A stretch of DNA of 64,000 nucleotides from an uncultured Ruminiclostridium sp. (GTDB lineage: Bacteria > Bacillota > Clostridia > Oscillospirales > Ruminococcaceae). Of this stretch, positions 53,404 to 61,551 are shown piece after piece. The position numbers and the translations under genes were made by a program. The stretch lies in assembly GCA_934490165.1 (NCBI GenBank), contig CAKSTB010000001.1, forward strand, positions 124,001 to 188,000. Direction: 5' to 3'. The first letter of the stretch is position 1; each line of letters begins with the position of its first letter. Below the pieces are notes generated by a model. That model was not told the origin of the DNA, did no database searches, and saw nothing but the letters and a program-made list of their open reading frames with translations.

Positions 53404-54423
53404 TTATGTATAATCTTCAAGAAGCATATCATCGATTTTTTCTGCATCAAACGATGAATTGTTCTCGGTAGAGATCGGTCTGCTATTCTTTTCGTCGTTT
53501 ACCTGCTGTTCAGTCGTAATTCCCTTTGCGTGCCAGTTTTCAAGTATCTTGCTGATATACGGGAAAGCGAACTGCCCCTTTGCGTTGACATTGATCTCGT
53601 AAGCCAGTTTAACCATTTCGGAATTGAAATTCCATACGTTATACCATAAATCGACAAAATCCTTTTCTTTCTGCGTCAATGCCCTGTTTATTCCGAACAT
53701 AGACTTGACAGAGCTTTCGGCGATGTTTTTCGACTGTAGCATTGATATCTGTCTTTCGGCGGCGGCAAGGTCGTTAATGCCGTTTTCCATCCAGTTCATC
53801 GCTGTTTCCTTAAGATACGCAGGCGATGATTTGTTTATTGAGAAGCAGTAATCCACCATCATAAGCGCGACCTCGGTCGGAAGCCCTATATGCTCGGTGA
53901 TCGTGATAAGAGCGTTCTGCTCGGTATGCTTTAGCGGTCTGCCGTAAAGCGTTTCGCAGGTTTTGAAAAGAAAATCGACCTTATCGTCTTTTCTTACCGT
54001 GTCTGCGATCTCTGCAGGTGAAAACTCGGGTGAACGTAAAGCCGCCGCCTTTACTGCGGCAAATTCAGCCTGTTGCGCCGTAACACCCTGCGGAACTGTT
54101 ACGCTCGCCGATACAGCCGCCATTACAGGCTCTTTTGCCTGCGGCTTTGAGGCGGGCACTCCCTGCTTCGGTTCATAAATGCCGTGATTTTGCGATAACA
54201 GTCCGACCTGCTCCCAGAATGAAAGCGCGTCCTTTACGTCCTCTGCCGCCATCGAAAGCGCCTCGGATATCTCACCGTCACTGAGCTGTTCTCCGCTGTG
54301 ACGCAGAAAATACAGTAAAACCTTGATACTGCTACCGCTTGCTATCTTTATGTATTTGTCAACGACATCTGAGGGCACTGCAAAAATGCTGCCCCAGCTG
54401 CCGAGATTTATCATGTAACTCAT
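53404..54423 (-). CDS. DnaD-domain replication/primosome protein
   Basis: A 339-residue primosome protein of the DnaD/DnaB-like family. The N-terminal winged helix (residues 1-90, ILYFLRHSGEQLSDGEISEALSM-type) is followed by an Ala/Val-rich linker. One DnaD domain lies at 150-225 (DVALMMVDYCFSINKS-like, then YLKETAMNW) and a second, partial helical repeat at 245-305 (WYNVWNFNSEMVKLAYE, PYISKILENWHAKGI). The C-terminal tail is acidic. It acts with the ATPase encoded next to it in helicase loading. GGAG precedes the ATG, and it has its own promoter. Confidence 0.9.
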   Translation of the reverse strand: MSYMINLGSWGSIFAVPSDVVDKYIKIASGSSIKVLLYFLRHSGEQLSDGEISEALSMAAEDVKDALSFWEQVGLLSQNHGIYEPKQGVPASKPQAKEPVMAAVSASVTVPQGVTAQQAEFAAVKAAALRSPEFSPAEIADTVRKDDKVDFLFKTCETLYGRPLKHTEQNALITITEHIGLPTEVALMMVDYCFSINKSSPAYLKETAMNWMENGINDLAAAERQISMLQSKNIAESSVKSMFGINRALTQKEKDFVDLWYNVWNFNSEMVKLAYEINVNAKGQFAFPYISKILENWHAKGITTEQQVNDEKNSRPISTENNSSFDAEKIDDMLLEDYT

Positions 54424-54468
54424 AATTGCTCCGTTTTTATCTGTTTTTTGATTTAAATATACTTTTTA

Positions 54469-54497
54469 ATTATACCACAGTTGACACGAAATTGCAC
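54469..54497 (-). promoter_or_regulatory. Probable promoter of the dnaD-like operon
   Basis: On the minus strand, GTGCAA, a 17-base spacer and TATAAT, about 45 bases before the ATG at 54423. The -35 is weak. Confidence 0.65.
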
Positions 54498-54556
54498 TAC
54501 TTTTATAAAAAAACACTTGATTTAGAAAAACTAAATACATCATTGAAACATAATAA

Positions 54557-54590
54557 AATCGGGCATCAGTTTTCACACCGATGCCCGATT
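54557..54590 (-). terminator. Intrinsic terminator after the LRR/FN3 gene
   Basis: A perfect 11-base stem, AATCGGGCATC (54557-54567) against GATGCCCGATT (54580-54590), then TTTTATT on the minus strand. Confidence 0.9.
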
Positions 54591-54612
54591 ATAACTTTTG
54601 AATTTTTACCGC

Positions 54613-57480
54613 TTACTTCTTCATCTTGACTGTCAGCGTTTTGCTCCATGAGCTGTATTGCTTTGTGCTTCCGTAAGTCTTGTAAGCTCTTATCCTGAAC
54701 TTGTAGCTTGTATTTGACTTTAAGCTCTTGACGGTATAGCTTGTAGATGTAGCCTTAGTGCCTGTATAAACAGTTACCCACTTGCCGTTTTTGTACTGTT
54801 GTAACTGGTAACCGCTTGCTGTTGTACCCTTGTTCCAGCCTAACTTTACCGAAGTCTTGGCTGTTGATTTTGCCTTAAAACCGCCTACGCCGTAAGGGTT
54901 GGTATTTACCTTGACTTCCTTGCTCCATGATCCGTACTGCTTTGTGCTACCATAAGTTTTGTAAGCTCTTATTCTGAATCTATAACCTGCCGTGCCTGCC
55001 TTGAGATTTTTAACAGTGTAGCTTGTATTTGTCGCCTTAGTACCTGTGTAGATAGTTACCCACTTACCGTTTTTGTACTGCTGTAACTGGTAGCCGCTTG
55101 CGGTCGTACCCTTGTTCCACTTTAACGTAACAGAGGTACTTGTTTTTGACGAGCACTTGAAGCCGCTCACGCCGTAAGGATTGGTGTTTACCTTTACTTC
55201 ACTGCTCCACGAGCCGTACTGCTTAGTGCTGCCGTATGTCTTATACGCTCTTATTTTAAATCTGTAACCCGCTGTTCCTGCCTTAAGATTCTTTACAGTA
55301 TAGCTTGTGTTGGTAGCCTTAGTGCCGGTATAAATAGTTACCCACTTACCGTCCTTATACTGCTGTAACTGGTAGCCACTCGCCGTTGTACCCTTGTTCC
55401 ACTTTAATGTCACAGAGGTACTCGACTTTGACGAACACTTGAAACCGCCAACGCCGTAGGGATTGGTGTTAACCTTTACCTCACTGCTCCACGAGCCGTA
55501 CTGCTTAGTGTTTCCGTAAGTCTTGTACGCTCTTATTCTGAATCTGTAGCCTGCCGTACCTGCCTTAAGATTCTTTACAGTGTAGCTTGTGTTGGTAGCC
55601 TTTGTGCCGGTGTAGATAGTTACCCACTTACCATTTTTGTACTGCTGTAACTCATATCCGCTTGCTGTTGTGCCCTTGTTCCACTTTAATGTCACTGAGG
55701 TACTTGACTTTGAAGTACACTTGAATCCGCCTACGCCGTAAGGATTTGTATTGACTTTCAGCGTTGAAGAATAATCGCTGTAGACCGCAGTTGTGCCACA
55801 CATCTTGTATGCCTTAACTCTGAACTTGTATACGGTAGAAGCCTTAAGACCTGCTTTCCTAAATGTAGTCGTGCTGTTGTTTGTAATCTTGCCGACACGC
55901 GCCCACTTGCCGTTTTGGTACATTTCAACAATATATCCGTCAGCACTTGCATTCTTAGTCCAGTTTATTCTCAGTGCGTCTGCGGCTCTGCCGCCGAGCT
56001 TAGCGCCGTTTACTTTTGTATGTGCAAACTTGTCAAGCAACATATAATCAAAGCCGTTATCTTTGGCATATTGTTCGCCGGCTGTGCTACTGTAGCAGTA
56101 TATTTTGAGGTTGTTTATCTTCTTGTTGCCGTTATCATAATAGTAACCGAAAGCACACTTGCCTATACTTGTCACACTGTTTGGTATTGTTATACTTTTA
56201 AGGCTTGTACAACCCCTGAAAGCATACCAGTCTATACTTATCACACTGTTCGGTATCGTTATGCTTGTAAGGCTTGTGCAACCGCTGAAAGCATTCCAGC
56301 CTATCTTCGTCACACTGTTCGGTATCGTTACTCTAGTAAGGCTTGTGCAACCGTTGAAAGCACCGGAGCCTATACTCGTAACACTGTTCGGTATCGTTAC
56401 GCTTGTAAGGCTCGAACAACCGCTGAAAGCAATACTGCCTATCTCTGTCACACCGTCAGGTATCTTATAATTATTACCCTTTTTCCCGGCAGGATAACAT
56501 ATTATAGTAGTTTTATCCTTATTGTACAGAACGCCGTCCGGTGAAACATAATTCTGATTTTTCATTGCGACATTTATCGCTGTAAGACCTGTACAACCGT
56601 TGAAAGCCCAAGCGCCTATACTCGTCACACTGTTCGGTATTGTTATGCTTCTTAACTTTGAGCAGTTCGAGAAAGCAGAACTGCCTATACTCGTCACACT
56701 GTCCGGTATCGTTATGCTTGTAAGGCTTGAGCATTTATAGAAAGCCATATCACCTATACTCGTCACACTCTTCGGCATCGTTATACTTTTAAGGCTTGCG
56801 CAACCTACAAAAGCACTACCGCCTATCTCTGTCACACTGTTCGGTATCGTTACGCTTGTAAGGCTTGAGCAACCATTGAAAGCGTAATCACCTATACTTG
56901 TCACACTATTAGTTATATTATAACTCTTATCTGTTTTTCCGGCAGGATAGCATATCAACGCAGTTTTATCTTTGCTAAACAATACACCGTTTACCGATGT
57001 ATAATTCTTGTTATCAACTGCAACATAAATTGCTGTAAGGCTTGAGCAACCCCAGAAAGTACTATCGCCTATATTCGTCACACTGTTCGGTATCGTTATA
57101 CTTGTAAGGCTTGTGCAACCTTTGAAAGCATAAACACCTATCTCCGTCACGCTGTTCGGTATCGTTATACTTTTAAGGCTTGAACAACCGCTGAAAGCAC
57201 TACTGCCTATCTCCATCACGCTGTTCGGTATCGTTATACTTTTAAGGCTTGTGCAATATCTGAAAGCACAATTGCCTATACTCGTCACGCTCTTCCCGTT
57301 GATCTTCTCCGGAACATCAACTGTTTTTGCGCTACCATTATAATCGGTAATCTCCACCGTACCGTCATCAAGCACGCTGTACTTAAGGTCTCCATAGGTT
57401 TCCGCTCCTGCACACACCGCGCATAGCACGACCATCGCCGCGAAAGCCGCCAGTGCCGGCAGCCACTTTTTCAGCTTCAT
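54613..57480 (-). CDS. Secreted BspA-like LRR protein with FN3 repeats
   Basis: A 955-residue secreted protein. The signal peptide is residues 1-27 (KKWLPALAAFAAMVVLCAVCAGA). About 14 BspA-type leucine-rich repeats follow (LRR_5, 23 residues each, core SITIPNSVTSIGxxAFxGCSSL, residues 45-445), broken by two spacer units with NGVLFSKDKTALICYPAG-type sequence. Five fibronectin type III domains fill the rest: one divergent, then four nearly identical units of 94 residues. The start is the ATG at 57480; AAAGGA is about 15 bases upstream, further than usual. There is no LPxTG motif, lipobox, SLH domain or dockerin, so how it stays on the cell is unclear. BspA-like proteins often bind host or cell-surface targets; the ligand is unknown. 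Confidence 0.9.
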   Translation of the reverse strand: MKLKKWLPALAAFAAMVVLCAVCAGAETYGDLKYSVLDDGTVEITDYNGSAKTVDVPEKINGKSVTSIGNCAFRYCTSLKSITIPNSVMEIGSSAFSGCSSLKSITIPNSVTEIGVYAFKGCTSLTSITIPNSVTNIGDSTFWGCSSLTAIYVAVDNKNYTSVNGVLFSKDKTALICYPAGKTDKSYNITNSVTSIGDYAFNGCSSLTSVTIPNSVTEIGGSAFVGCASLKSITMPKSVTSIGDMAFYKCSSLTSITIPDSVTSIGSSAFSNCSKLRSITIPNSVTSIGAWAFNGCTGLTAINVAMKNQNYVSPDGVLYNKDKTTIICYPAGKKGNNYKIPDGVTEIGSIAFSGCSSLTSVTIPNSVTSIGSGAFNGCTSLTRVTIPNSVTKIGWNAFSGCTSLTSITIPNSVISIDWYAFRGCTSLKSITIPNSVTSIGKCAFGYYYDNGNKKINNLKIYCYSSTAGEQYAKDNGFDYMLLDKFAHTKVNGAKLGGRAADALRINWTKNASADGYIVEMYQNGKWARVGKITNNSTTTFRKAGLKASTVYKFRVKAYKMCGTTAVYSDYSSTLKVNTNPYGVGGFKCTSKSSTSVTLKWNKGTTASGYELQQYKNGKWVTIYTGTKATNTSYTVKNLKAGTAGYRFRIRAYKTYGNTKQYGSWSSEVKVNTNPYGVGGFKCSSKSSTSVTLKWNKGTTASGYQLQQYKDGKWVTIYTGTKATNTSYTVKNLKAGTAGYRFKIRAYKTYGSTKQYGSWSSEVKVNTNPYGVSGFKCSSKTSTSVTLKWNKGTTASGYQLQQYKNGKWVTIYTGTKATNTSYTVKNLKAGTAGYRFRIRAYKTYGSTKQYGSWSKEVKVNTNPYGVGGFKAKSTAKTSVKLGWNKGTTASGYQLQQYKNGKWVTVYTGTKATSTSYTVKSLKSNTSYKFRIRAYKTYGSTKQYSSWSKTLTVKMKK
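54640..55732 (-). repeat. Tandem 282-base DNA repeats encoding FN3 domains
   Basis: The ACGCCGTAA/G phrase recurs at 54887, 55169, 55451 and 55733, exactly 282 bases apart (94 codons). The units between differ by only a few third-position changes, so copy number could change by recombination. The unit nearest the 3' end of the gene is more diverged. Confidence 0.92.
56160..57300 (-). repeat. Short tandem repeats encoding BspA leucine-rich repeats
   Basis: About 14 copies of a 69-base unit (23 codons) with the recurrent phrase CACACTGTTCGGTATCGTTA on the plus strand. These are coding repeats of the LRR gene and not a CRISPR array: the units are contiguous and in frame, without unique spacers. 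Confidence 0.9.
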
Positions 57481-57505
57481 AAATTCATACTTCTTTCCTT
57501 TTAAA

Positions 57506-57542
57506 ATACAAAAAGGCACAGCCCACCTATGTGGACTATGCC
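57506..57542 (-). terminator. Strong intrinsic terminator upstream of the LRR gene
   Basis: On the plus strand, GGCACAGCCCAC (57515-57526) and GTGGACTATGCC (57531-57542). On the minus strand the 12-base stem pairs fully if G-U is allowed, with a 4-base loop and then TTTTT. It lies 26-35 bases before the LRR start. It may end the transcript of the gene at 58017, or act as an attenuator in the LRR leader. Confidence 0.82.
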
Positions 57543-57698
57543 ATAATAACCATATTTAATTTTACGCAGAGATGTTGTGCATTACTTACAGAGGCACTTT
57601 TATCAAGCCCAAATTTACATAAATTAGTATTTTCAGTGTTGCACATATCTCTCACCATTTCATAAGTCTATATTTATACTTTATATTGCGAGTATATC
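57543..57698 (-). other. Noncoding stretch with a possible structured RNA
   Basis: No gene is seen. GAGAT-x-TGTGCA and TGCACA-xx-ATCTC (minus strand, ends at 57651 and 57569) can form a stem of about 11 pairs closing roughly 60 bases, followed by the terminator at 57506. No known riboswitch consensus was recognised. Confidence 0.35.
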
Positions 57699-58016
57699 GG
57701 CGGAATTTGAAGCGGCACATTGCCGCCCGCTGTTCCGTTTTTAATAACTCAGATTTCTATATTTTAACTTAATTCTGTACTAACGTCAAAAGGGTGTGCC
57801 ATCGGCACTCGCCGGTAGCGTTACCTACGCAAACCGCCGACATTCAGAACGGCGAATTTACAGTGGCTTTCAGCCACACGGCGAATTTGAAGCGGCACAT
57901 TGCCGCCGTAACCGCCTTATCATATTGCATATTGCTTTATGTAACCCCGCCGTTTTGCTATCCTTCGCAATGATACAACAGTATAAAAGGCGGAATTGTC
58001 AGCGGCGACCCGCCGC
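57699..58016. repeat. Cluster of GGCGAATTT-plus-hairpin repeats
   Basis: Four units pair a GGCG(G)AATT leader with a short hairpin: 57699-57726 (GCGGC-N5-GCCGC), 57851-57877 (GTGGC-N5-GCCAC), 57880-57906 (GCGGC-N5-GCCGC) and 57989-58016 (GCGGCG-N3-CGCCGC). A further hairpin, GTGCC-N3-GGCAC, is near 57796. Units 1 and 3 share their last 20 or so bases exactly. The last unit ends directly against the stop codon of the gene at 58017. No gene is seen in this stretch. Confidence 0.75.
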
Positions 58017-58697
58017 TTAGGGGTGGGGTTTGCCTTCGCGGTAGGCGTTCATTATATCGCGGAACACTTCGCCGTTTGTGGGCGGTGTCCATGTGATCGC
58101 ATTAGCCCCTGCTTCTATTGTCGCGAGTATCGACTCTCTTGTAGGTCCTCCTGTCGCGATTATCGGAATGTCGGGGTGACGCTTGCGTATTTCCTTTACA
58201 ACATTCGTTGTCTTTCCCGCCGCAGATACGTTGAATATCTTTGCACCTGCCTCAAGTCTGCTTTCGATATCCTCGTGCTCCGAAATAACCGTAACAACTA
58301 CCGGAATATCAATAGTGTCGCATACCTGACGCACAACATCATTCGATGTCGGCGCATTTACTACAACACCTATAGCGCCCTGAAACTCTGCGTGCATCGA
58401 GAGATTGACTACTCTCTTGCCCTGCGTCAGCCCTCCGCCGACACCCGTAAAAACAGGTATATCAGCCGCACTCATTATAGCCTGCGTGATTATCGGCTGC
58501 GGCGTAAACGGATAAACCGCTATTACCGCATCGGCATTGACATTCCTTATAATGCAGATGTCGGTTGTAAATACTATCGATTTTATAAGTTTGCCCATTA
58601 TCCTTATACCGCTTGCCCGCTGTATTTCTTCGGGTACTTTGAGCATAAAGCTTCTCAGCGGACCGCTGATCTCAGGTATGTACACATTGTCTGCCAT
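58017..58697 (-). CDS. TIM-barrel protein, putative hydrolase/aldolase-like
   Basis: A 226-residue alpha/beta-barrel protein, often labelled hydrolase in Clostridia without proof. Strand-like segments alternate with helices (ADAVIAVYPFTPQPII, IPVFTGVGGGLTQGKR, AIGVVVNAPTS, IPVVVTVISEHED, AKIFNVSAAGKT, IPIIATGGPTRESI). The late GATGGPT-like phrase (IIATGGPTRES) and AGANAITW resemble the phosphate-binding end of KDPG-aldolase or NanE-like barrels. No catalytic residue can be named with confidence. GAAAGGAG precedes the ATG. birA lies 26 bases upstream in the same direction. Confidence 0.7.
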   Translation of the reverse strand: MADNVYIPEISGPLRSFMLKVPEEIQRASGIRIMGKLIKSIVFTTDICIIRNVNADAVIAVYPFTPQPIITQAIMSAADIPVFTGVGGGLTQGKRVVNLSMHAEFQGAIGVVVNAPTSNDVVRQVCDTIDIPVVVTVISEHEDIESRLEAGAKIFNVSAAGKTTNVVKEIRKRHPDIPIIATGGPTRESILATIEAGANAITWTPPTNGEVFRDIMNAYREGKPHP

Positions 58698-58723
58698 TAT
58701 TCGTATCTCCTTTCAGTTTGACC

Positions 58724-59485
58724 TCAGACATATTCGCCCCCGATTCCTCTCACCCGCACAAGTCCAGAGTTTACGGTAAATTCACCGTTCTCGTTCTCGC
58801 AGATAAGGCAACCGTCCGGGGCAATAGCCTTTGCATATGCTGTTGTTTCTTTATTGTTCTGCACCAGTTTCACTGTTTTTCCGAGCGTTACACAGCGGTC
58901 GGAATACTCTTTTATCACCGCCGAGAAATCGCTGTCTATAAGCGTTTCAAGCTCGGTCACTATATACCTTGCCGCAAGCATTTTATCATATTTATTGTCT
59001 GTCAGCGTGTAGAGCGATGCCGCATTGACAAGTCCGTTGCTCTCGAAGAATTCCTTGCTCTGATTGACGTTCAGCCCTATTCCGCAGACCACGTTGTTAT
59101 AAATTGCGCCGTCCGAGGAACATTTGACCGAGCTTTCGCATAAAATACCACATACCTTGCGTTCAGAGCAGATTATGTCATTCGTCCACTTTATGCCCGC
59201 CTTTATGCCGCAAAGCCGCTCAACGGCGCGGCATACGGCTACCGCGCATATCACTGTAAGGTCGTGACCGTGCCGCGGCGCTTTTATCAGTATAGATATC
59301 GGGAGCATATCGCGGGTCGCAAGCCACTTGTTGCCTATCCTGCCTTTACCGCTGCTCTGCATATCGGCAATAACCACGGTACGGTCAGCAAGCTTATCAG
59401 CGTGCTCCTTGATATAGGTGTTAGTGGACGGCAAGGTGTCAAACGTTATGAGCGGCGACCCGCATATCTCACTGTTTGTCTGCAT
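58724..59485 (-). CDS. birA: Biotin--[acetyl-CoA-carboxylase] ligase, class I
   Basis: A 253-residue biotin protein ligase that makes biotinyl-AMP and biotinylates carboxylase subunits. The catalytic domain starts near residue 13 (LPSTNTYIKEHA). The biotin/ATP motif SSGKGRIGNKW is near 45, KWTNDIICSERKVCGIL near 100, and a C-terminal SH3-like domain follows. There is no N-terminal helix-turn-helix, so it cannot repress biotin genes like E. coli BirA. It overlaps the phosphodiesterase gene by 17 bases and lacks a clear ribosome site, suggesting coupled translation. Confidence 0.93.
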   Translation of the reverse strand: MQTNSEICGSPLITFDTLPSTNTYIKEHADKLADRTVVIADMQSSGKGRIGNKWLATRDMLPISILIKAPRHGHDLTVICAVAVCRAVERLCGIKAGIKWTNDIICSERKVCGILCESSVKCSSDGAIYNNVVCGIGLNVNQSKEFFESNGLVNAASLYTLTDNKYDKMLAARYIVTELETLIDSDFSAVIKEYSDRCVTLGKTVKLVQNNKETTAYAKAIAPDGCLICENENGEFTVNSGLVRVRGIGGEYV

Positions 59486-59966
59486 GGTAATCGAGCGCCA
59501 CTATATTCATCGTGATCTTCTTGTTGTCGTCGATCGTTATGATACCGTATGACGGCGGACGCTTATCTCTCGGCGAATCGATACTGCCGGGATTCATAAC
59601 ATAAATGCCGTCAATAAGCTCGGTACGGTAAAGGTGCGTATGACCGTAAAGCGCGATCTTGCAACCGTTCTGCTTTGCAACGGAGATCAGCGTATCAAGA
59701 CCCTGATGTACATGGTGCTCGTGACCGTGTACGCAAAGTATCTTTATACCCTTCGCATTAGCAATTCTTATCGTCTTGTTTTCGGCGAAGTCGCAGTTGC
59801 CCTTTACGAATAAAAAGCTCTTGTCGGGGTGGAGGTTGCGTACATCATTGAATTCGTGCTCACCGTCACCAAGATGTATAAACGCATCGGCATCAAGATT
59901 GTTCTCAATAACCGAATTCAGCTTGTGAAATTCCTTGTGCGAATCGGATACTACTACAATTTTCAT
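59469..59966 (-). CDS. YfcE/MJ0936-family metallophosphoesterase
   Basis: A 165-residue metallophosphoesterase. Metal motifs: VSDSHKEF (6-13), HLGDGEHE near 35, VKGNCDFAE near 57, LCVHGHEHHVHQG near 76, YGHTHLYRTE near 105. The length fits the YfcE/MJ0936 group, which hydrolyses phosphodiesters; the cellular substrate is unknown. I choose the ATG at 59966 with AAAGGA upstream. A longer frame to 60092 would add 42 hydrophobic, non-family residues. Confidence 0.92.
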   Translation of the reverse strand: MKIVVVSDSHKEFHKLNSVIENNLDADAFIHLGDGEHEFNDVRNLHPDKSFLFVKGNCDFAENKTIRIANAKGIKILCVHGHEHHVHQGLDTLISVAKQNGCKIALYGHTHLYRTELIDGIYVMNPGSIDSPRDKRPPSYGIITIDDNKKITMNIVALDYHADKQ

Positions 59967-59988
59967 AATTTCTATCCTTTCAGTCGGG

Positions 59989-60005
59989 TCAGCCGTTACG
60001 GCTGA
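59989..60005. promoter_or_regulatory. Perfect palindrome upstream of the phosphodiesterase gene
   Basis: TCAGCCGT-T-ACGGCTGA, 23 bases before the ATG at 59966. It could be an operator or a hairpin in the leader; no T run follows, so it is not a terminator. Confidence 0.4.
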
Positions 60006-60185
60006 ATACAGAACCCATGGAGTAATTATAACACATAATAAAGGAAAAGAAAAGATAACTATCCGTATTTTTAGAAATTCTACACAAAACATAAAGAGCC
60101 TTTTGTATAATTTTACAAAAAATTATAAACTGAATATAACGGGAATATTCCCTTCCCGTTCAAAATATAATTTCAGGAGGCAGTT

Positions 60186-60410
60186 ATGAATAACGTTGAT
60201 TCTATGCTTGACGCTGTCAGCAAAAAACTCGGTATAACCCCGCAGAAGCTGAAAGAAGCCATGCAAAAGGGCGACCTTTCGATAGCACTGCAAAATATGC
60301 CCGAAAAGGACGCAAAGAAGCTTAAAAGCATTCTAGGTAATCCGGAAATGATCAAGAAGATGATGAATTCCGCAAAGGCGCAGGAGCTGAAAAAATCAAT
60401 GAATAAGTAG
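60186..60410 (+). CDS. Small basic helical protein, unrecognised
   Basis: A 74-residue, Lys- and Met-rich, all-helical protein (KKLGITPQKLKEAMQKGDLS, then NPEMIKKMMNSAKAQELKKS). Strong AGGAGG is 6 bases before the ATG. There is no signal peptide or membrane helix. It is the first of four closely spaced genes running to 61683. Its charge is opposite to that of the next two products, which are strongly acidic. The function is unknown. Confidence 0.75.
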   Translation: MNNVDSMLDAVSKKLGITPQKLKEAMQKGDLSIALQNMPEKDAKKLKSILGNPEMIKKMMNSAKAQELKKSMNK

Positions 60411-60430
60411 CAATGAACGGAGGGCAGCGT

Positions 60431-60769
60431 ATGAGCGAAATGGAAGATTTACTTAAGGCTATGCTGTCCGACAACAATAACGAAGAAAATAAAGACAGCG
60501 ATACCTCGGCAGAGAACGCAGAAAATTCCGCCGACAATGAAAACAGCGATGATATTTTCGGCGGATTAAACATAGATATGTTTATGAAAATAGGCGAGAT
60601 AATGTCAAAGATGAGCGAGCAGGACAAGAACACCGAGCTTCTCCTTGCGTTAAAACCGCACCTGCGTGATGAAAATCAGGCAAAGATCGACACAGCGGTA
60701 AAGCTGTTCAGACTTATCTCTCTGCTGCCGTATCTCAAAGACAGCGGTCTGTTCGAAAACTTATTATGA
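60431..60769 (+). CDS. Small acidic helical protein, unrecognised
   Basis: A 112-residue protein. The start has a helix (SEMEDLLKAMLS). The next 35 residues are a low-complexity Asn/Asp/Glu/Ser segment, and the last 65 are helical (DMFMKIGEIMSKMSEQDKNT, ELLLALKPHLRDENQAK, FRLISLLPYLKDSGLF). The ATG at 60431 with GGAGGG is preferred to the one at 60413. It lies 20 bases after the first gene and overlaps the reading frame leading into the next. I recognise no domain. Confidence 0.75.
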   Translation: MSEMEDLLKAMLSDNNNEENKDSDTSAENAENSADNENSDDIFGGLNIDMFMKIGEIMSKMSEQDKNTELLLALKPHLRDENQAKIDTAVKLFRLISLLPYLKDSGLFENLL

Positions 60770-60783
60770 AAAGGAGTTACATT

Positions 60784-61530
60784 ATGGAATGGAGCAGTAT
60801 AAAAATGTCAAAGGCGGAGTTTGAACGCTTGCAGAAAGAATATACAGCCGCCGCTATGAAAGCCGCCGAAAAAGCAAAGCTTTCGATACCGACCGAGGAG
60901 GTATCAGTCGCAGTACCGCAGTCTGTACCGGCGGTTCAGACAGTTGCAGAAGCGGTGATCGTCACGGAAAATGAAAATACAGCCGTGCCCGAAATCGCAG
61001 AAATCCACGACACCGAAGACTCGGAAATGGCCGATGACGATATTGAGGTAACTGTGGCTGATAAAGAAAGCGGTGACATTGAGATTTCAGCCGAAGCAAT
61101 AGGAAATGACACGGAAGAGATCCCCGCCGAAAGCGAACCCGAAGCATCGGATAATGACGAAAACGCGGACTGCGATGAAGATGCCGAAATGCCGCAGGAT
61201 ACATCGGACTTTCAGCCGGAAGAGGAAATTTGCGATGAGAAAAGCCCGAAAGCCGATACTCCCGATAATTGCGACACGGAAGATGAGCATACCGATGAGG
61301 AGATACTCGACAGCTTTGCAAGCGTTTTTATGAGCGAGGACGAAGCCGACAAAAGGGTCGAAAAGCTCTCTGCCGACAAGCAGAAGAACTGCCCTCCTCC
61401 GAGCTTCAACAACGCCATACATAACCACAATAAGAGTATGAGCAATAGCAAAAAGCCCTGCGGATGTGAGCACTGCCGCTGTCAAGGCGGCGGTCATATG
61501 CAGGAGAAAGGCGGGCATAAGCCGAACTGA
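60784..61530 (+). CDS. Very acidic protein with a Cys/His-rich tail, unrecognised
   Basis: A 248-residue protein. A short helical start (KMSKAEFERLQKEYTAAAMK-like, residues 8-27) is followed by about 170 residues of low-complexity, Asp/Glu-rich sequence that is probably disordered. The last 30 residues hold CGCEHCRCQGGGH, which looks like a metal-binding tag. The ATG at 60784 with AAAAGGAG is preferred to that at 60766, which overlaps the previous gene. The function is unknown. Confidence 0.72.
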   Translation: MEWSSIKMSKAEFERLQKEYTAAAMKAAEKAKLSIPTEEVSVAVPQSVPAVQTVAEAVIVTENENTAVPEIAEIHDTEDSEMADDDIEVTVADKESGDIEISAEAIGNDTEEIPAESEPEASDNDENADCDEDAEMPQDTSDFQPEEEICDEKSPKADTPDNCDTEDEHTDEEILDSFASVFMSEDEADKRVEKLSADKQKNCPPPSFNNAIHNHNKSMSNSKKPCGCEHCRCQGGGHMQEKGGHKPN

Positions 61531-61551
61531 AATTCCGCCCGCAGTAACCGA

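Noticed and set aside
56160..57300. CRISPR-like regular repeats
   Set aside because: The repeats are contiguous, in frame and encode leucine-rich repeats; there are no unique spacers and no cas genes.
57996..58721. 241-codon open frame on the plus strand
   Set aside because: Antisense to the TIM-barrel gene, Arg/Tyr/Cys-rich, and its start lies in the hairpin repeat.
59967..60092. N-terminal membrane extension of the YfcE-type phosphodiesterase
   Set aside because: No ribosome site and not family-like; AAAGGA points to the ATG at 59966, where the fold begins.
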